64,000 nt of DNA from Sphingomonas sp. 35-24ZXX (GTDB taxonomy: Bacteria; Pseudomonadota; Alphaproteobacteria; Sphingomonadales; Sphingomonadaceae). Of this stretch, positions 18,855-28,013 are shown in pieces (the first letter of the stretch is position 1; every line of letters begins with the position of its first letter). The translations under genes were made by a program, and so were the position numbers. The notes beneath the pieces are model-generated. The model did not search any database, was not told the origin of the DNA, and worked only from the letters and a program-made list of their open reading frames with translations. The stretch lies in NCBI RefSeq assembly GCF_000786215.1, contig NZ_JROG01000004.1, forward strand, positions 124,001-188,000, given 5' to 3'.

Positions 18855-19448
18855 ATGACCGTCAAACCTAGTCCCTTGCTGGCTGCCGTAGCGGTGAGCC
18901 TGATGCTGTCGGCCTGCGTGAGCTTTGGTGCCAAGGCACCGCCGCAGCTTCTCACGCTGACCTCGGATGCTTCGCCCGGCGCAGGATCAATGGCCTCCGC
19001 ATCGGTGACGGATGCGATCGTGGTCGATGTGCCGACGGTCGAGCGCACGCTCGATCAGGTGCGGGTCCCGGTGCAGGTCAGCGACAGCGCGATCGCCTAT
19101 GTCGAGGATGCCATCTGGGCGGACAAGCCGGCGCGGCTGTTCCGCACCGTGCTCGCCGAAACGCTGGCGGCCAAGAGCGGGCGGCTGGTGCTTGACCAGG
19201 TCGAAACCGGCTCCGAACGCAGCACGATGCTGTCGGGCCAGCTGCAGCGCTTCGGCTATGACGAGAGCGCTGGCGCGGTCGTCGTCCGCTTCGATGCGGT
19301 TGTGCGCAAGCCGGGCAGCGGCCTGCGCAAGCAGCGCTTCGAGGCGAGCGAGCCGGTCGGCACCGTCGATGCCGTGACCGTCGGCGCCGCGCTCAACCGT
19401 GCGGCCAACACGGTCGCAGGTCAGGTTGCCGCCTGGGCGGTGAACTGA
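18855..19448 (+). CDS. ABC-type transport auxiliary lipoprotein
   Basis: A predicted outer-membrane or periplasmic lipoprotein of 197 residues. A lipobox LSAC places the lipidated cysteine at residue 21 when starting at ATG 18855 (MTVKPSPLLAAVAV). An upstream ATG at 18822 would add 11 residues. The rest matches the layout of PqiC/YmbA-like auxiliary lipoproteins that accompany MCE transporters (YVEDAIWADKPARLFRTVL). It closes the mla operon, 40 bases after mlaD, and presumably contacts the MCE protein in the periplasm. Confidence 0.85.
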   Translation: MTVKPSPLLAAVAVSLMLSACVSFGAKAPPQLLTLTSDASPGAGSMASASVTDAIVVDVPTVERTLDQVRVPVQVSDSAIAYVEDAIWADKPARLFRTVLAETLAAKSGRLVLDQVETGSERSTMLSGQLQRFGYDESAGAVVVRFDAVVRKPGSGLRKQRFEASEPVGTVDAVTVGAALNRAANTVAGQVAAWAVN

Positions 19449-19505
19449 CTTCGCCTGCCTTCCCAGTACCGATTTTTCTCACCTGATTGCATAGGGGCAA
19501 GACAC

Positions 19506-19928
19506 ATGGCGCATTTCCTCATCGTGGAGGCTCGCTTCTACGACCATCTGAACGATCTGCTGATCGAAGGCGCCAAGGCCGCGATCAAGCAGGCGGGGCA
19601 CAGCTGCGAGGTTCTGACCGTTCCCGGCGCGCTCGAAATTCCCGCCGCCATCGCGATGGCATCGGATACCCAGCGCTTTGATGGCTATGTCGCCATCGGC
19701 GTGATCATCCGCGGCGAGACCTATCATTTCGAGGTCGTCTCGAACGAGAGCGCGCGCGCGATCATGGCGCTGACGCTCGATGGCATGCCGATCGGCAATG
19801 GCATCCTCACCGTCGAGAACGAGGCGCAGGCGCTGACCCGCGCGAAAAGGCATGAAAAGGACAAGGGCGGCGACGCCGCGCGCGCCGCCATTGCCATGCT
19901 CGAGATTTCCGAACGTCTCGCGAGCTGA
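19506..19928 (+). CDS. ribH: 6,7-dimethyl-8-ribityllumazine synthase
   Basis: The penultimate step of riboflavin synthesis: condenses 5-amino-6-ribitylaminouracil with 3,4-dihydroxy-2-butanone 4-phosphate. The 140-residue product carries [11 protein letters not shown] (substrate site) and [18 protein letters not shown], with the catalytic His at residue 74, then [16 protein letters not shown]. It is preceded by AGGGGCAAG about 10 bases before the ATG. It stands alone after the mla operon and converges on motB with a 21-base gap. Confidence 0.94.
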   Translation: MAHFLIVEARFYDHLNDLLIEGAKAAIKQAGHSCEVLTVPGALEIPAAIAMASDTQRFDGYVAIGVIIRGETYHFEVVSNESARAIMALTLDGMPIGNGILTVENEAQALTRAKRHEKDKGGDAARAAIAMLEISERLAS

Positions 19929-19949
19929 TCCCCGCGTCCGGGGCGCGGT

Positions 19950-20963
19950 TCAGCCCTTGGGCAGCGGCGGCGGGACCGGACGGGACGGCACCGGGCGCGA
20001 TGGCACCGGATCACCCAGACCACCCCCGGCCTGCCGCGAGGGCGATACCGCCGGAGCGTCCTTGGCTGCGCCGACAAAGCCCAGGGTGATCGAGATGCGG
20101 CGGTTGGCCGGATCGTTGCGATCGCGCGGGTTGTACGGTTCCTTGTCGGCGACACCTTCGATCCGATAGACCTGGCTGGCGTTCATTCCTCCCACGACCA
20201 GCGCCTTGCGGGTCGCCTCGGCGCGGGCGGTCGACAGCATCCAGTTGTTCATCGTCTTGCCAGAGGCATAGGGCAGCGCATCCGTGTGTCCGCGGATGAT
20301 GACCGGGTTGGGCATGCCGTTGACCACCTGTGCCACCTCGCTCAGCAGTTCGGCGGCGCGCGGCACGAGCATGTCGGTCGACAGCGCGAACATGCTGAAG
20401 TCCGCCTTGTCCACCAGATCGATGCGCAGCCCTTCGCGGGTGTCGGTGAAGCGGACGTTCTCCATCAGCTTTTCCAGACCTTCGCTCGATCCCAGCCGCT
20501 TCTCGATTTCCTTCTTCAGTTCCTCGAACTGGGCCCTCTGCTGTTCTTTCGAACGCTGCGCCTCTTCTGCGGAGCTGAACGAACTGCTGCCCTTGTCATC
20601 GGCGGTGCCGGTCGCGTCCTGCGGGATGGTGATGGTGCGGGTGCCCGTCTGCCCGGCGCGGTTGGGATAGTCATCCCGCCCGACGATCGAGTCTCCGCCG
20701 AACAGGCCGTTGGAGCCGGCGCTGCCCGATTTCAGCTCGACGATTGTCGGCGCGAAATAGTCGGCAATCGCCTTGCGATCCTTCTCCTCGGTCGCGCCCA
20801 GCAGCCACATCAGCAGGAAGAACGCCATCATTGCCGTCACGAAGTCAGCATAGGCCACCTTCCAGGCGCCGCCATGATGGCCGCCATGGCCTTCCTCGAT
20901 GATCTTCTTGACGATGATCGGCCGGACATTCTCGACCGGATCGGCTTTGCGCTTGGCGGCCAT
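19950..20963 (-). CDS. motB: Flagellar motor stator protein MotB
   Basis: The peptidoglycan-anchored half of the proton-driven stator. Its 337 residues comprise a cytoplasmic N-terminus, one transmembrane helix (VAYADFVTAMMAFFLLMWLL) with the proton-binding Asp at residue 40, a linker, and a C-terminal OmpA-like domain with the signature IRGHTDALPY near residue 240, followed by the NWMLSTARAEATRKAL helix. The final 25 residues are a Pro/Arg/Ser tail with PSRPVPSRPVP repeats, encoded by a short DNA repeat at ~19975-20015. It lies 3 bases after motA. Confidence 0.94.
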   Translation of the reverse strand: MAAKRKADPVENVRPIIVKKIIEEGHGGHHGGAWKVAYADFVTAMMAFFLLMWLLGATEEKDRKAIADYFAPTIVELKSGSAGSNGLFGGDSIVGRDDYPNRAGQTGTRTITIPQDATGTADDKGSSSFSSAEEAQRSKEQQRAQFEELKKEIEKRLGSSEGLEKLMENVRFTDTREGLRIDLVDKADFSMFALSTDMLVPRAAELLSEVAQVVNGMPNPVIIRGHTDALPYASGKTMNNWMLSTARAEATRKALVVGGMNASQVYRIEGVADKEPYNPRDRNDPANRRISITLGFVGAAKDAPAVSPSRQAGGGLGDPVPSRPVPSRPVPPPLPKG

Positions 20964-20966
20964 GGC

Positions 20967-21830
20967 TTAGCGGCCCCGCATGCCGTCGAACACGTCGGCG
21001 AAGGTCGGCTGGTTGGCATGGCCCAGGCTCGAGCGCGCGGCTTCGATCACCAGCGGCTGCGGGTGGCCGTGGAGCGACGCGATGATGATCTGCTTGGCGA
21101 CGTGATAGATTGCGCCGTCGGCATCGATCACCTGCTTGCAGCGGTTGGCCAGCGGACCGACAAGGCCATAGGCCAGGAAAATCCCGAGGAACGTTCCGAC
21201 GAGCGCCGAACCGATCATTTCACCCAGGATGGCCGGCGGCTTGTCGATCGAGCCCATGGTCTTGACGATCCCGAGAACGGCCGCGACGATCCCGAGCGCG
21301 GGCAGGGCGTCTGCCAGGCTCTGCAGGCCATCGGCGGGCGCAATCGCTTCATGGTGATGCGTCTTGATCGCCTGATCGACGACATCTTCCACCGCGTGCG
21401 GATCGAGCTGGCCGGACGAGACCACCACCAGGCGCAACGAGTCGCAGATCAGATGGATCAGCGTCGAATCCTTGAGCAGCGTGGGATATTCGGAAAAGAC
21501 CGTCGAGCTGTTGGGATCCTCGATATGCGGTTCCAGCGCCACCGGACCTTCGGTGCGCAGCATCTTCATCAGCTTGGACACCAGGAAGATGCAGTCGAGG
21601 AAATCCTGCTTCTTGTACTTGGATCCCTTGATCGCCGTCTTGACGCCGCCGCCGATGGCCTTGAGGTGCGGCCCGGAGTTGCCGATCAGCATCGAGCCTG
21701 CGGCCGCGCCGCCGATGATCATCATTTCGAGCGGAAGGGCGTGAAGGATCACCCCCATGCTGCCCCCGGCGATGATAAAGCCGCCGAACACCATGCCAAT
21801 CAGAACGACGAAGCCAATAACTGCGAACAT
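20967..21830 (-). CDS. motA: Flagellar motor stator protein MotA
   Basis: The four-helix stator subunit, 287 residues. Visible features are the N-terminal helix pair (IGFVVLIGMVFGGFIIAGG, MMIIGGAAAGSMLIG), the large cytoplasmic loop, and the C-terminal pair ALPALGIVAAVLGIVKTMG and IGSALVGTFLGIFLAYGLVG with the conserved prolines. It is in operon with motB and preceded by a sigma-28-type promoter at 21909-21935. It sits just downstream of flgL on the same strand. Confidence 0.94.
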   Translation of the reverse strand: MFAVIGFVVLIGMVFGGFIIAGGSMGVILHALPLEMMIIGGAAAGSMLIGNSGPHLKAIGGGVKTAIKGSKYKKQDFLDCIFLVSKLMKMLRTEGPVALEPHIEDPNSSTVFSEYPTLLKDSTLIHLICDSLRLVVVSSGQLDPHAVEDVVDQAIKTHHHEAIAPADGLQSLADALPALGIVAAVLGIVKTMGSIDKPPAILGEMIGSALVGTFLGIFLAYGLVGPLANRCKQVIDADGAIYHVAKQIIIASLHGHPQPLVIEAARSSLGHANQPTFADVFDGMRGR

Positions 21831-21908
21831 GGCGGTTCCCTTGATCGTGACGGATGCCCACCGGACGGTGGTGCAACGGTGGGCCGAAAACCGGCCCGTT
21901 CAGATCGT

Positions 21909-21935
21909 AGAACGGCTTTTGCCCGGCGTGGTTAA
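21909..21935 (-). promoter_or_regulatory. Sigma-28 (FliA) promoter for motAB
   Basis: Read on the minus strand: TTAA, 15 bases, GCCGTTCT. This matches the flagellar sigma-28 layout (TAAA-N15-GCCGATAA) and the six other sites in this window, with the last two bases of the -10 differing. The predicted transcript start is ~72 bases before the motA ATG. Confidence 0.6.
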
Positions 21936-21969
21936 GGGCAAAACAGGGTTAACAGCGTGGCTTTATTGG

Positions 21970-22821
21970 TTAACGCAGGAAGTCGATCAGCGACTGCTGC
22001 GAGATCTTGGCATAGACCGCCTGGGTCGCCTGCAGATTGGTCAGCAGCGTCTGCAGCCGGGTCAGCGCCTCGGCAACATCGGCATCGACAAGCTGCGACT
22101 TGCGCTCCGCCAATGACAGCTTGCTCTGCGTCAGCTCTTCGCGCGCCGACGTGATCGACCCCTTCACCACGCCCTGCCGGGTGAGCAGCTGGGTCATGCG
22201 GTCGATCGCGCCGTCGAGCGCGGTGAGCTGCGCGGCGCGATCGGCGCCGTTGCCGGTGCGGATCGAGGCGGCCGTGTCGGCCATGATATCGCCAAGGCTG
22301 GCGGTGACGCCGCCGCCGATGTCGATATTGTCCTGCACCTCCGCAAGATTGGGGGCGGCATCGACATAACGCGCATCGCCAATCGGCATGCGGATGCGCG
22401 GTCCGGTTCCGAAAAGCTGGCCGCCGAAATTGTCGCGCTGACTCAAGGCATCGACGAAATCGCTGGCGATCCCGTCGACTTCGATCGCCAGCACGGCGGG
22501 GTCGGTCGGGCTGATGGTGCCGCTATTGGCCTGCAGCAGCAGTTCTCGCGTGCGGATCAGACCGTTGACGATGTTGTCGAGGCTGGCCTCTGCCTGGCTG
22601 GCGCGGGTATCGGCGCGGCTCAGGTTGTTGACCCAGGCCTCCTCGTCCGACTGAAAGCGCGAGATGTTGGCGGCTTCCAGCCATGCCTTCGGGTCGTCGG
22701 AAGGCGTTGCCACGCGGCTGCGGCCGCTAACCAGCGCCTGCTGCTCGGCAATGAGCTTGCTCAGCTTGACCTGCTGGTTGACGTCCGAGGGGGCGCGATA
22801 GCGGTTAACCGATTGGACCAT
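21970..22821 (-). CDS. flgL: Flagellar hook-filament junction protein FlgL
   Basis: The second hook-associated protein, joining hook to filament, 283 residues. The N-terminus MVQSVNRYRAPSDVNQQVKL and the flagellin-like D0/D1 stretches (LIAEQQALVSGRSRVATPSD; C-terminal YAKISQQSLIDFL) match the flagellin superfamily. It follows flgK by 16 bases and is the last gene of the flgB-flgL block. Confidence 0.9.
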   Translation of the reverse strand: MVQSVNRYRAPSDVNQQVKLSKLIAEQQALVSGRSRVATPSDDPKAWLEAANISRFQSDEEAWVNNLSRADTRASQAEASLDNIVNGLIRTRELLLQANSGTISPTDPAVLAIEVDGIASDFVDALSQRDNFGGQLFGTGPRIRMPIGDARYVDAAPNLAEVQDNIDIGGGVTASLGDIMADTAASIRTGNGADRAAQLTALDGAIDRMTQLLTRQGVVKGSITSAREELTQSKLSLAERKSQLVDADVAEALTRLQTLLTNLQATQAVYAKISQQSLIDFLR

Positions 22822-22837
22822 GTCTATTCATCCGATC

Positions 22838-24169
22838 CTAGAATACGCCCAAAATGGCTTGCATCGTCTCGCGCGCGACCTGGATCACCCGCGCCGATGC
22901 CTCATAGGCCTGCTGCAGCCGGATCAGATCCGCCGCCTCGCGGTCGAGATCGACCCCGGAGATCGCATCGCGCCGGCGGCGTGCGCCTTCATCCAGCGCG
23001 GTGGCGGCATCGGCTTCGCTGCGGACGGCCGACACGTTGGTGGCAAAGCCGGACATCAGGTTGTTCCAGCGTGTCTCGACGCCATCTGTCGTGCGCAGGC
23101 TGGGCATCGTCAGCAGATTGCCGTTGGGCGTGCCGTCAGCACCCGCGACGGCCAGAGCCGCCACATCCGTAGTCGTCAGGGCCAGCGTGGAGACGTTGCC
23201 GGTCATCGTCAGCAGCGGCGCGCCTGCGGCCCCCGTGAGCGTGCGGCCGTTGGCCTGCCAGCCGTTGATGTCATCGACAAACTGCTGCGCGAGGGCGGTC
23301 AGGTCATCGAGGCGACCTTGTGCGGTGGCACCAGCGCGGCTCAATCCGGCCAGCGATCCTTCGCTGGGCACGGCAACAGCAGTGCCATCCACCGCCAGCG
23401 CCAGGCTGCCATCGGCATTGGCCGATGCCGTGACGGTGGCAAAGAAGTTTACCGCCGCCAGTGTCTCGCCGCCATAAGTGATCGTGGCGGTTCCGTTCGG
23501 GGCGAGGCTGATGTTGGCGTTGAGCTTTTCGGTGATCGTCTCGAGCATCGCATCGCGAGAATCGAGCAGGCCGGCATGGGCATCGGTTCCCACCTTGGTC
23601 CGCGTGATATCGAGGTTGATCTTGTTGAGGTTCTCGAGCGCAGCATTGAGCGTGCTGACTTCCAGCTCCGCGCCCTGCGTGACCTGCTGGGCGGTGAGAC
23701 CGACATTGCCGGCGGTCCGGCGAAATGCATCGACCACGGCCTCCAGATCGCTGATCAACGACAGCTTCAGCGAGCTGTCGAAGGGTGCTGCCGCAACCTC
23801 TTCGGCCCGCCCGAAGAACGAGTTGAGCCGCGTGCCGACATTCGATCCGGCGTTGTCGAGATTGGTTTCCAGCCGCTCCAGCCAGACCAGCTGGGTTTCG
23901 GTGCGCAACCGCGCCGCGCCGGTCTGGCGAACCTGCGCCTCGATGAACTCGTCGGACGAACGCACCGTCTGGCTGACGCGCGAGCCGTTGAGTCCTTGCT
24001 GCGAAAGATAGGACGGGTTGAGCGCGCTTACCACCGTGGCATCGGTCAGCTCGACGCTGCGCCGGACGTAATCGGGGTTTTCGGCATTGGCGATGTTGTG
24101 CGACACCGCAGCCATGGACCGGGCATAGGCCTTGAGGCCCGACCGTCCGATGCTGAGCAGATCGGTCAT
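22838..24169 (-). CDS. flgK: Flagellar hook-associated protein FlgK
   Basis: The first hook-filament junction protein, 443 residues, at the short end for the family. The N-terminus carries the axial signature LLSIGRSGLKAYARSMAAVS HNIANAENPDY (shown in two parts), and the C-terminus has DLDREAADLIRLQQAYEASARVIQ. The start overlaps the flgJ stop by ATGA. An exact sigma-54-type sequence lies inside the gene at 23373-23387 (see findings). Confidence 0.93.
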   Translation of the reverse strand: MTDLLSIGRSGLKAYARSMAAVSHNIANAENPDYVRRSVELTDATVVSALNPSYLSQQGLNGSRVSQTVRSSDEFIEAQVRQTGAARLRTETQLVWLERLETNLDNAGSNVGTRLNSFFGRAEEVAAAPFDSSLKLSLISDLEAVVDAFRRTAGNVGLTAQQVTQGAELEVSTLNAALENLNKINLDITRTKVGTDAHAGLLDSRDAMLETITEKLNANISLAPNGTATITYGGETLAAVNFFATVTASANADGSLALAVDGTAVAVPSEGSLAGLSRAGATAQGRLDDLTALAQQFVDDINGWQANGRTLTGAAGAPLLTMTGNVSTLALTTTDVAALAVAGADGTPNGNLLTMPSLRTTDGVETRWNNLMSGFATNVSAVRSEADAATALDEGARRRRDAISGVDLDREAADLIRLQQAYEASARVIQVARETMQAILGVF

Positions 24170-24537
24170 GGCTTATCGACTCCGAACTGCTTGAGCACCA
24201 TTTCGGCAATGCCGAAGCTGTGCTTGTCGGCCATGTCGTCGGCGACGCGCGCGTCCATCATGTCACGGAATTGATCGGATGCGCTCGACCCCAGCAAAGT
24301 GTCGCCGGTGGTCGCGCTGCGCATCGCACCGATCATCTGGCGCAGGAAGATCGCCTCGAACGATTCTGCTGCCTTACGCAGTTCCGCCTTCTTGGCCGCA
24401 TCCGCAGCTTCGCCGGTGGCGGCGCTCGCGTCGCTGGCCTGCACGGCCGCAGCGGCCGCCCTGGCCTTGAGCTCCAGCGGCGGCGCAGCGCTGGCGCGCG
24501 CCAGCGGGAACGCGGCAGAGGCGGGCATGACGGTCAC
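24166..24537 (-). CDS. flgJ: Rod-binding protein FlgJ, short form without muramidase domain
   Basis: A rod assembly factor of 123 residues containing only the rod-binding part: AAESFEAIFLRQMIGAMRSA then FRDMMDARVADDMADKHSFG. The C-terminal peptidoglycan hydrolase domain found in enterobacterial FlgJ is absent. A separate lytic transglycosylase gene at 33248 probably supplies it. The start is GTG 24537, overlapping the flgI stop (GTGA). An ATG three codons later (24528) is an alternative. Confidence 0.88.
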   Translation of the reverse strand: MTVMPASAAFPLARASAAPPLELKARAAAAAVQASDASAATGEAADAAKKAELRKAAESFEAIFLRQMIGAMRSATTGDTLLGSSASDQFRDMMDARVADDMADKHSFGIAEMVLKQFGVDKP

Positions 24538-25667
24538 AGGATCACCAGCTCCGCCTTCAGCGCGCCAGCCTGCTTCAAGGCCTCGAGGATCGCGGCCAGA
24601 TCGCTCGGCGACGCTCCGATGGCGTTCACTGTCTCAACAATCTCGGACAAGTTGGCACCTCGCTTGATCTCGAACGCCGGGTTGGTTTCTTCCTCGATCG
24701 CGACCTGGCTGCGCTGTTCGACGGCGGTCTGGCCCTGGCTGAACGGCGCAGGCTGGACGACGGTCGGCGCTTCCTGAACCTTTACGGTCAGCTTGCCATG
24801 GCTCACTGCCGCAGGGCCGATCCGCACCGCACCATTGATGACGACCGTACCGGTGCGCGCGTTAACAATTACTTTAGCCGGGGCCTCTGCAGGGGTGACC
24901 GGAATGTTCTCTATTCGGGACATCATCATCACCCGCTCCTGCGCGGTGACAGGGGCGGCGATGCGGACGGACACCGCATCGTTGGCGACCGCGAGCGCAT
25001 AGCCGAACTGGCTGTTGATCGCGTCGGCCACCCGCATTGCGGTGGTGAGATCCGCATCGGCCAGGTTGAACAGCAGATAGGGGGTCTGGTCAAAGCCCGT
25101 GTCGACCGCGCGTTCGACGGTCGCACCGCCTGCGATCCGGCCGACCGAGGGAATGTTGACCACGGTGCTCGATCCGTCGGCACCGCTGACGCCCAGACCG
25201 CCGACCGCCAGGTTGCCCTGTGCCATCGCATAGATCTGGCCATCGGCGCCCAGCAGCGGCATCATGATCAGCGTGCCGCCGCGCAGCGACTTGGCGCGAC
25301 CCAGCGCCGACACGGTGATGTCGAGCCGCTGGCCGGGCTTGGCCATCGGCGGCAGCTCTGCGGTCACCAGCACGGCGGCGGCATTCTTGGTGGCAGGGTT
25401 GATCCCCGGCGGCAGCGACAGGCCGAAGCGGTTGGTGACCCCGCGCATGCCAAGCGTGGCATATTCCAGGCTGTCATCGCCGGTGCCGGCAAGGCCGACG
25501 ACGATGCCATAGCCGGTCAGCTGGTTGCCGCGCAGACCCTGGAACGCGCCCAGATCCTTGATCCGTTCGGCCGAGGCAGGCTGCATCGCAGCGATCAGCA
25601 CCAGCGCCAGCGCAGCAATCGCACGGAGCAGGGCAGGCAGGGGCTTGGTGATGCCGAACAGGGTCAT
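24534..25667 (-). CDS. flgI: Flagellar P-ring protein FlgI
   Basis: The periplasmic P-ring subunit, 377 residues from ATG 25667. The longer frame to 26318 is a shadow of flgH. The signal peptide ends AMQPASA. Hallmark segments are ERIKDLGAFQGLRGNQLTGY, GIVVGLAGTGDD, PPGINPATKNAAAVLVTAEL and the C-terminal LSEIVETVNAIGASPSDLAAIL. The chaperone FlgA is encoded at 31800. Confidence 0.95.
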   Translation of the reverse strand: MTLFGITKPLPALLRAIAALALVLIAAMQPASAERIKDLGAFQGLRGNQLTGYGIVVGLAGTGDDSLEYATLGMRGVTNRFGLSLPPGINPATKNAAAVLVTAELPPMAKPGQRLDITVSALGRAKSLRGGTLIMMPLLGADGQIYAMAQGNLAVGGLGVSGADGSSTVVNIPSVGRIAGGATVERAVDTGFDQTPYLLFNLADADLTTAMRVADAINSQFGYALAVANDAVSVRIAAPVTAQERVMMMSRIENIPVTPAEAPAKVIVNARTGTVVINGAVRIGPAAVSHGKLTVKVQEAPTVVQPAPFSQGQTAVEQRSQVAIEEETNPAFEIKRGANLSEIVETVNAIGASPSDLAAILEALKQAGALKAELVIL

Positions 25668-25678
25668 GTCAGGGGCCT

Positions 25679-26401
25679 TCAAAACGGACTGAGGATGTCG
25701 AAGAAGCGCTGCAGCCAGCCCTTCTGGCTGGCGCGGGCGATTTCGCCGGTGCCGCCATAGATGATCTGCGCATTGGCGACGCGCGAGGAGGGGATGACGT
25801 TGTCCGGACCGATATCGACCGCGCGGACGATGCCGCTGAACCGGATATGCTCTGCACCACGGTTGAGACTGATCAGCTTTTCGCCGCGGACCAGCATCGT
25901 CCCGTTGGGATAGACCTGCGCGATGGTGACGGTGACCTGGCCCTGCAGCGAGTTGGACTGCTGCGCGGTGCCGGTGCCCTGGAAAGTGGTGTTGCCGCCC
26001 ATGCCGATATCGGTGGGGTTGAACAGGCTGAGCGGACCGGTTGCAGGCGGGGTCAGGCCGATGCTGCCGTTGCGATCGGTGTTGGCGCCGTTCGACTTGG
26101 CCGCCTGGGTGCGCTCGACCAGCGAGATGGTCAGCACATCGCCCACCATCCCGGCGCGCGCGCCGTTGGTCAGCGCCGAATAGCCGTTGCTGGCCTGAAA
26201 GATCGAGCCATTGGGGACAGCCGGTGGTGCCATCGGCACCGACAGGGTCGGCGCGAAGTCGGGATCGGGCTGGATCGGCTGCTTCTTCTTCTTGGCATAG
26301 GCAGGGGTGCCGGCGCACAGCGCGAGCACCAGCACGGCCACCAGTCCACCCCGGAGGGGGGCGGATGACCGGGCGGTGGTGGGAGCGGGCATCTGGGTCA
26401 T
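25679..26401 (-). CDS. flgH: Flagellar L-ring protein FlgH
   Basis: The outer-membrane L-ring subunit, 240 residues. Family segments include GSIFQASNGYSALTNGARAG, VGDVLTISLVERTQA, NSLQGQVTVTIAQVYPNGTM and LISLNRGAEHIRFSGIVRAVDI. The N-terminus ends LVLALCAGTPAYA-KKKK, which reads as an ordinary signal-peptidase I site. The one cysteine sits in LALC, not a standard lipobox, although FlgH is normally a lipoprotein. Confidence 0.93.
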   Translation of the reverse strand: MTQMPAPTTARSSAPLRGGLVAVLVLALCAGTPAYAKKKKQPIQPDPDFAPTLSVPMAPPAVPNGSIFQASNGYSALTNGARAGMVGDVLTISLVERTQAAKSNGANTDRNGSIGLTPPATGPLSLFNPTDIGMGGNTTFQGTGTAQQSNSLQGQVTVTIAQVYPNGTMLVRGEKLISLNRGAEHIRFSGIVRAVDIGPDNVIPSSRVANAQIIYGGTGEIARASQKGWLQRFFDILSPF

Positions 26402-26407
26402 CTAGCC

Positions 26408-27199
26408 TTAGCCGATCTGCTGGTTGGCGAACTGGAGCATTTCGTCGGTCGACTGGATCATCTTCGAGTTCACCTCATAGGCGCGCTGCGTTTCGATCAT
26501 GTCGACCAGCTCCTCGACGATGTTGACGTTCGATCCTTCGAGCGCGCCCTGGCGCAGCGTACCGCGACCCTCGAGGCCCGCTGCGCCGATCACCGGCGCG
26601 CCGCTGGCGGCGGTTTCTGCCAGCAGATTGTTGCCCAGCGACTTGAGGCCGGCGGGATTGACGAAACTGGCGATCTCGATCTGGCCCAGCTCGCTCGCTT
26701 CGGCCTGCCCGGCCAAGGTGGCGGACACGGTGCCGTCGGCGCCGATGGTGATTCCGGTCACGCCTTCGGGAACCTGGATATTGGGGATCAGCGGCAGCCC
26801 TTCGGCGGTGACGATCTGGCCTTCGGCGGTCAGGTTGAAATTGCCCGCCCGGGTATAGGCATTGGTGCCGTCGGGCAGCTGGACCTGGAAATAGCCCTTG
26901 CCGTCGATCATCATGTCGAGCGCATTTTCGGTCATCTGCGCCGTGCCCTGGGTGTCGATGCGGCTGGTGCTGCCGATCCTCACGCCGGTGCCGACCGACA
27001 GGCCGGTGGCAAACTGGTTCTGGGCATCGGCGCGCGCGCCGGCGGCGATCTGCTGCTGATAGGCCAGCGTTTCGAAATTGGCGCGGTCGCGCTTGAATCC
27101 GGTGGTGTTGACGTTCGCCAGGTTGTTGGCGATCACCCGCATCTTGGTGTTCTGCGCGTCCAACCCGGTACGGGCGACCTGAAGGGCTCCGTTGCTCAT
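26408..27199 (-). CDS. flgG: Flagellar distal rod protein FlgG
   Basis: The distal rod subunit, 263 residues, near the usual ~260. The N-terminus is SNGALQVARTGLDAQNTKMR followed by VIANNLANVNTTGFKRDRA. The central MIDGKGYFQVQLPDGTNAYT RAG is diagnostic of FlgF/FlgG. The C-terminus is LEGSNVNIVEELVDMIETQR AYEVNSKMIQ. It lies in operon between flgF and flgH. Confidence 0.95.
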   Translation of the reverse strand: MSNGALQVARTGLDAQNTKMRVIANNLANVNTTGFKRDRANFETLAYQQQIAAGARADAQNQFATGLSVGTGVRIGSTSRIDTQGTAQMTENALDMMIDGKGYFQVQLPDGTNAYTRAGNFNLTAEGQIVTAEGLPLIPNIQVPEGVTGITIGADGTVSATLAGQAEASELGQIEIASFVNPAGLKSLGNNLLAETAASGAPVIGAAGLEGRGTLRQGALEGSNVNIVEELVDMIETQRAYEVNSKMIQSTDEMLQFANQQIG

Positions 27200-27223
27200 C
27201 TTATTCTACTCCGTTCCGGTTCA

Positions 27224-27964
27224 TTAGGGCATCCGCATGATGCTGGCGCCGCTGTCGTCCATTTCCTGGGCCGAGGTCAGCATCTTGACCTGGGTTTCCC
27301 ACGCCCGGCTGGCCTCGATCATGTCGACCAGCGCTTCTGTCATGTTGACGTTCGATCCCTCCAGCGCGCCGGTGGTGACCGTGGCGTCGGGGTCTTCGGG
27401 AAGCGCACCATCGCCGGGGACGCGGAACAGGTTGTCCTTGCCCTTGCGAATTTCGCTGCCCTGCGGGCTGACCAGCTTCAGCTGACCGACCTCGACCGGC
27501 TGCGCGGGATCGCCGCCCACCGGCACGATCGAGATCGCGCCGTTGGCAGCGATCGTGATCTTGTCGGCGGCAGGGAGCGTGATCGGACCGCCCTGGCCCA
27601 GCACGGGATGTCCGTCGCCGGTGGTGAGCAGACCGCTTTCGTTGACCATCAGGTCACCGCGCCGGGTATAGGCCTCCGCTCCATCGGGGGCCTGCACGCC
27701 CAGCAGGGCATCGCCGTTGAGTGCGATGTCGAGCGGCCCGCCGGTGTTTTCCACCGTGCCGCCCTTCATGTCTGCGCCGACCACTGCCTCGCTGGTGGAA
27801 ACCCGGCTGTCGAGCCCGGCACCATGGACGTACAGCGCGCGAGCGTTGACGATCTCTGCACGAAAGCCGGTGGTGTCGGCATTCGCCATGTTGTTGGCGA
27901 TGGCCGTCTGCCGGTTCATGATGCCCTGCATGGCCTTCAGGTTGATGTGGATCATCTTGTCCAT
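27224..27964 (-). CDS. flgF: Flagellar proximal rod protein FlgF
   Basis: A proximal rod subunit, 246 residues. It shares the axial-protein ends with FlgG (AIANNMANADTTGFRAEIVN; LEGSNVNMTEALVDMIEASR) and has the central EAYTRRGDLMVNESGLLTTG. A PAQPVEVGQLKLVSPQGSEI-like segment, then RKGKDNLF, supports FlgF over FlgG. It is preceded by flgE with a 49-base gap. Confidence 0.93.
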   Translation of the reverse strand: MDKMIHINLKAMQGIMNRQTAIANNMANADTTGFRAEIVNARALYVHGAGLDSRVSTSEAVVGADMKGGTVENTGGPLDIALNGDALLGVQAPDGAEAYTRRGDLMVNESGLLTTGDGHPVLGQGGPITLPAADKITIAANGAISIVPVGGDPAQPVEVGQLKLVSPQGSEIRKGKDNLFRVPGDGALPEDPDATVTTGALEGSNVNMTEALVDMIEASRAWETQVKMLTSAQEMDDSGASIMRMP

Positions 27965-28013
27965 GTCAGGGCACCATTGTCTTTCGTGTCAGTCTTGAAC
28001 GATCAGCCGATCA

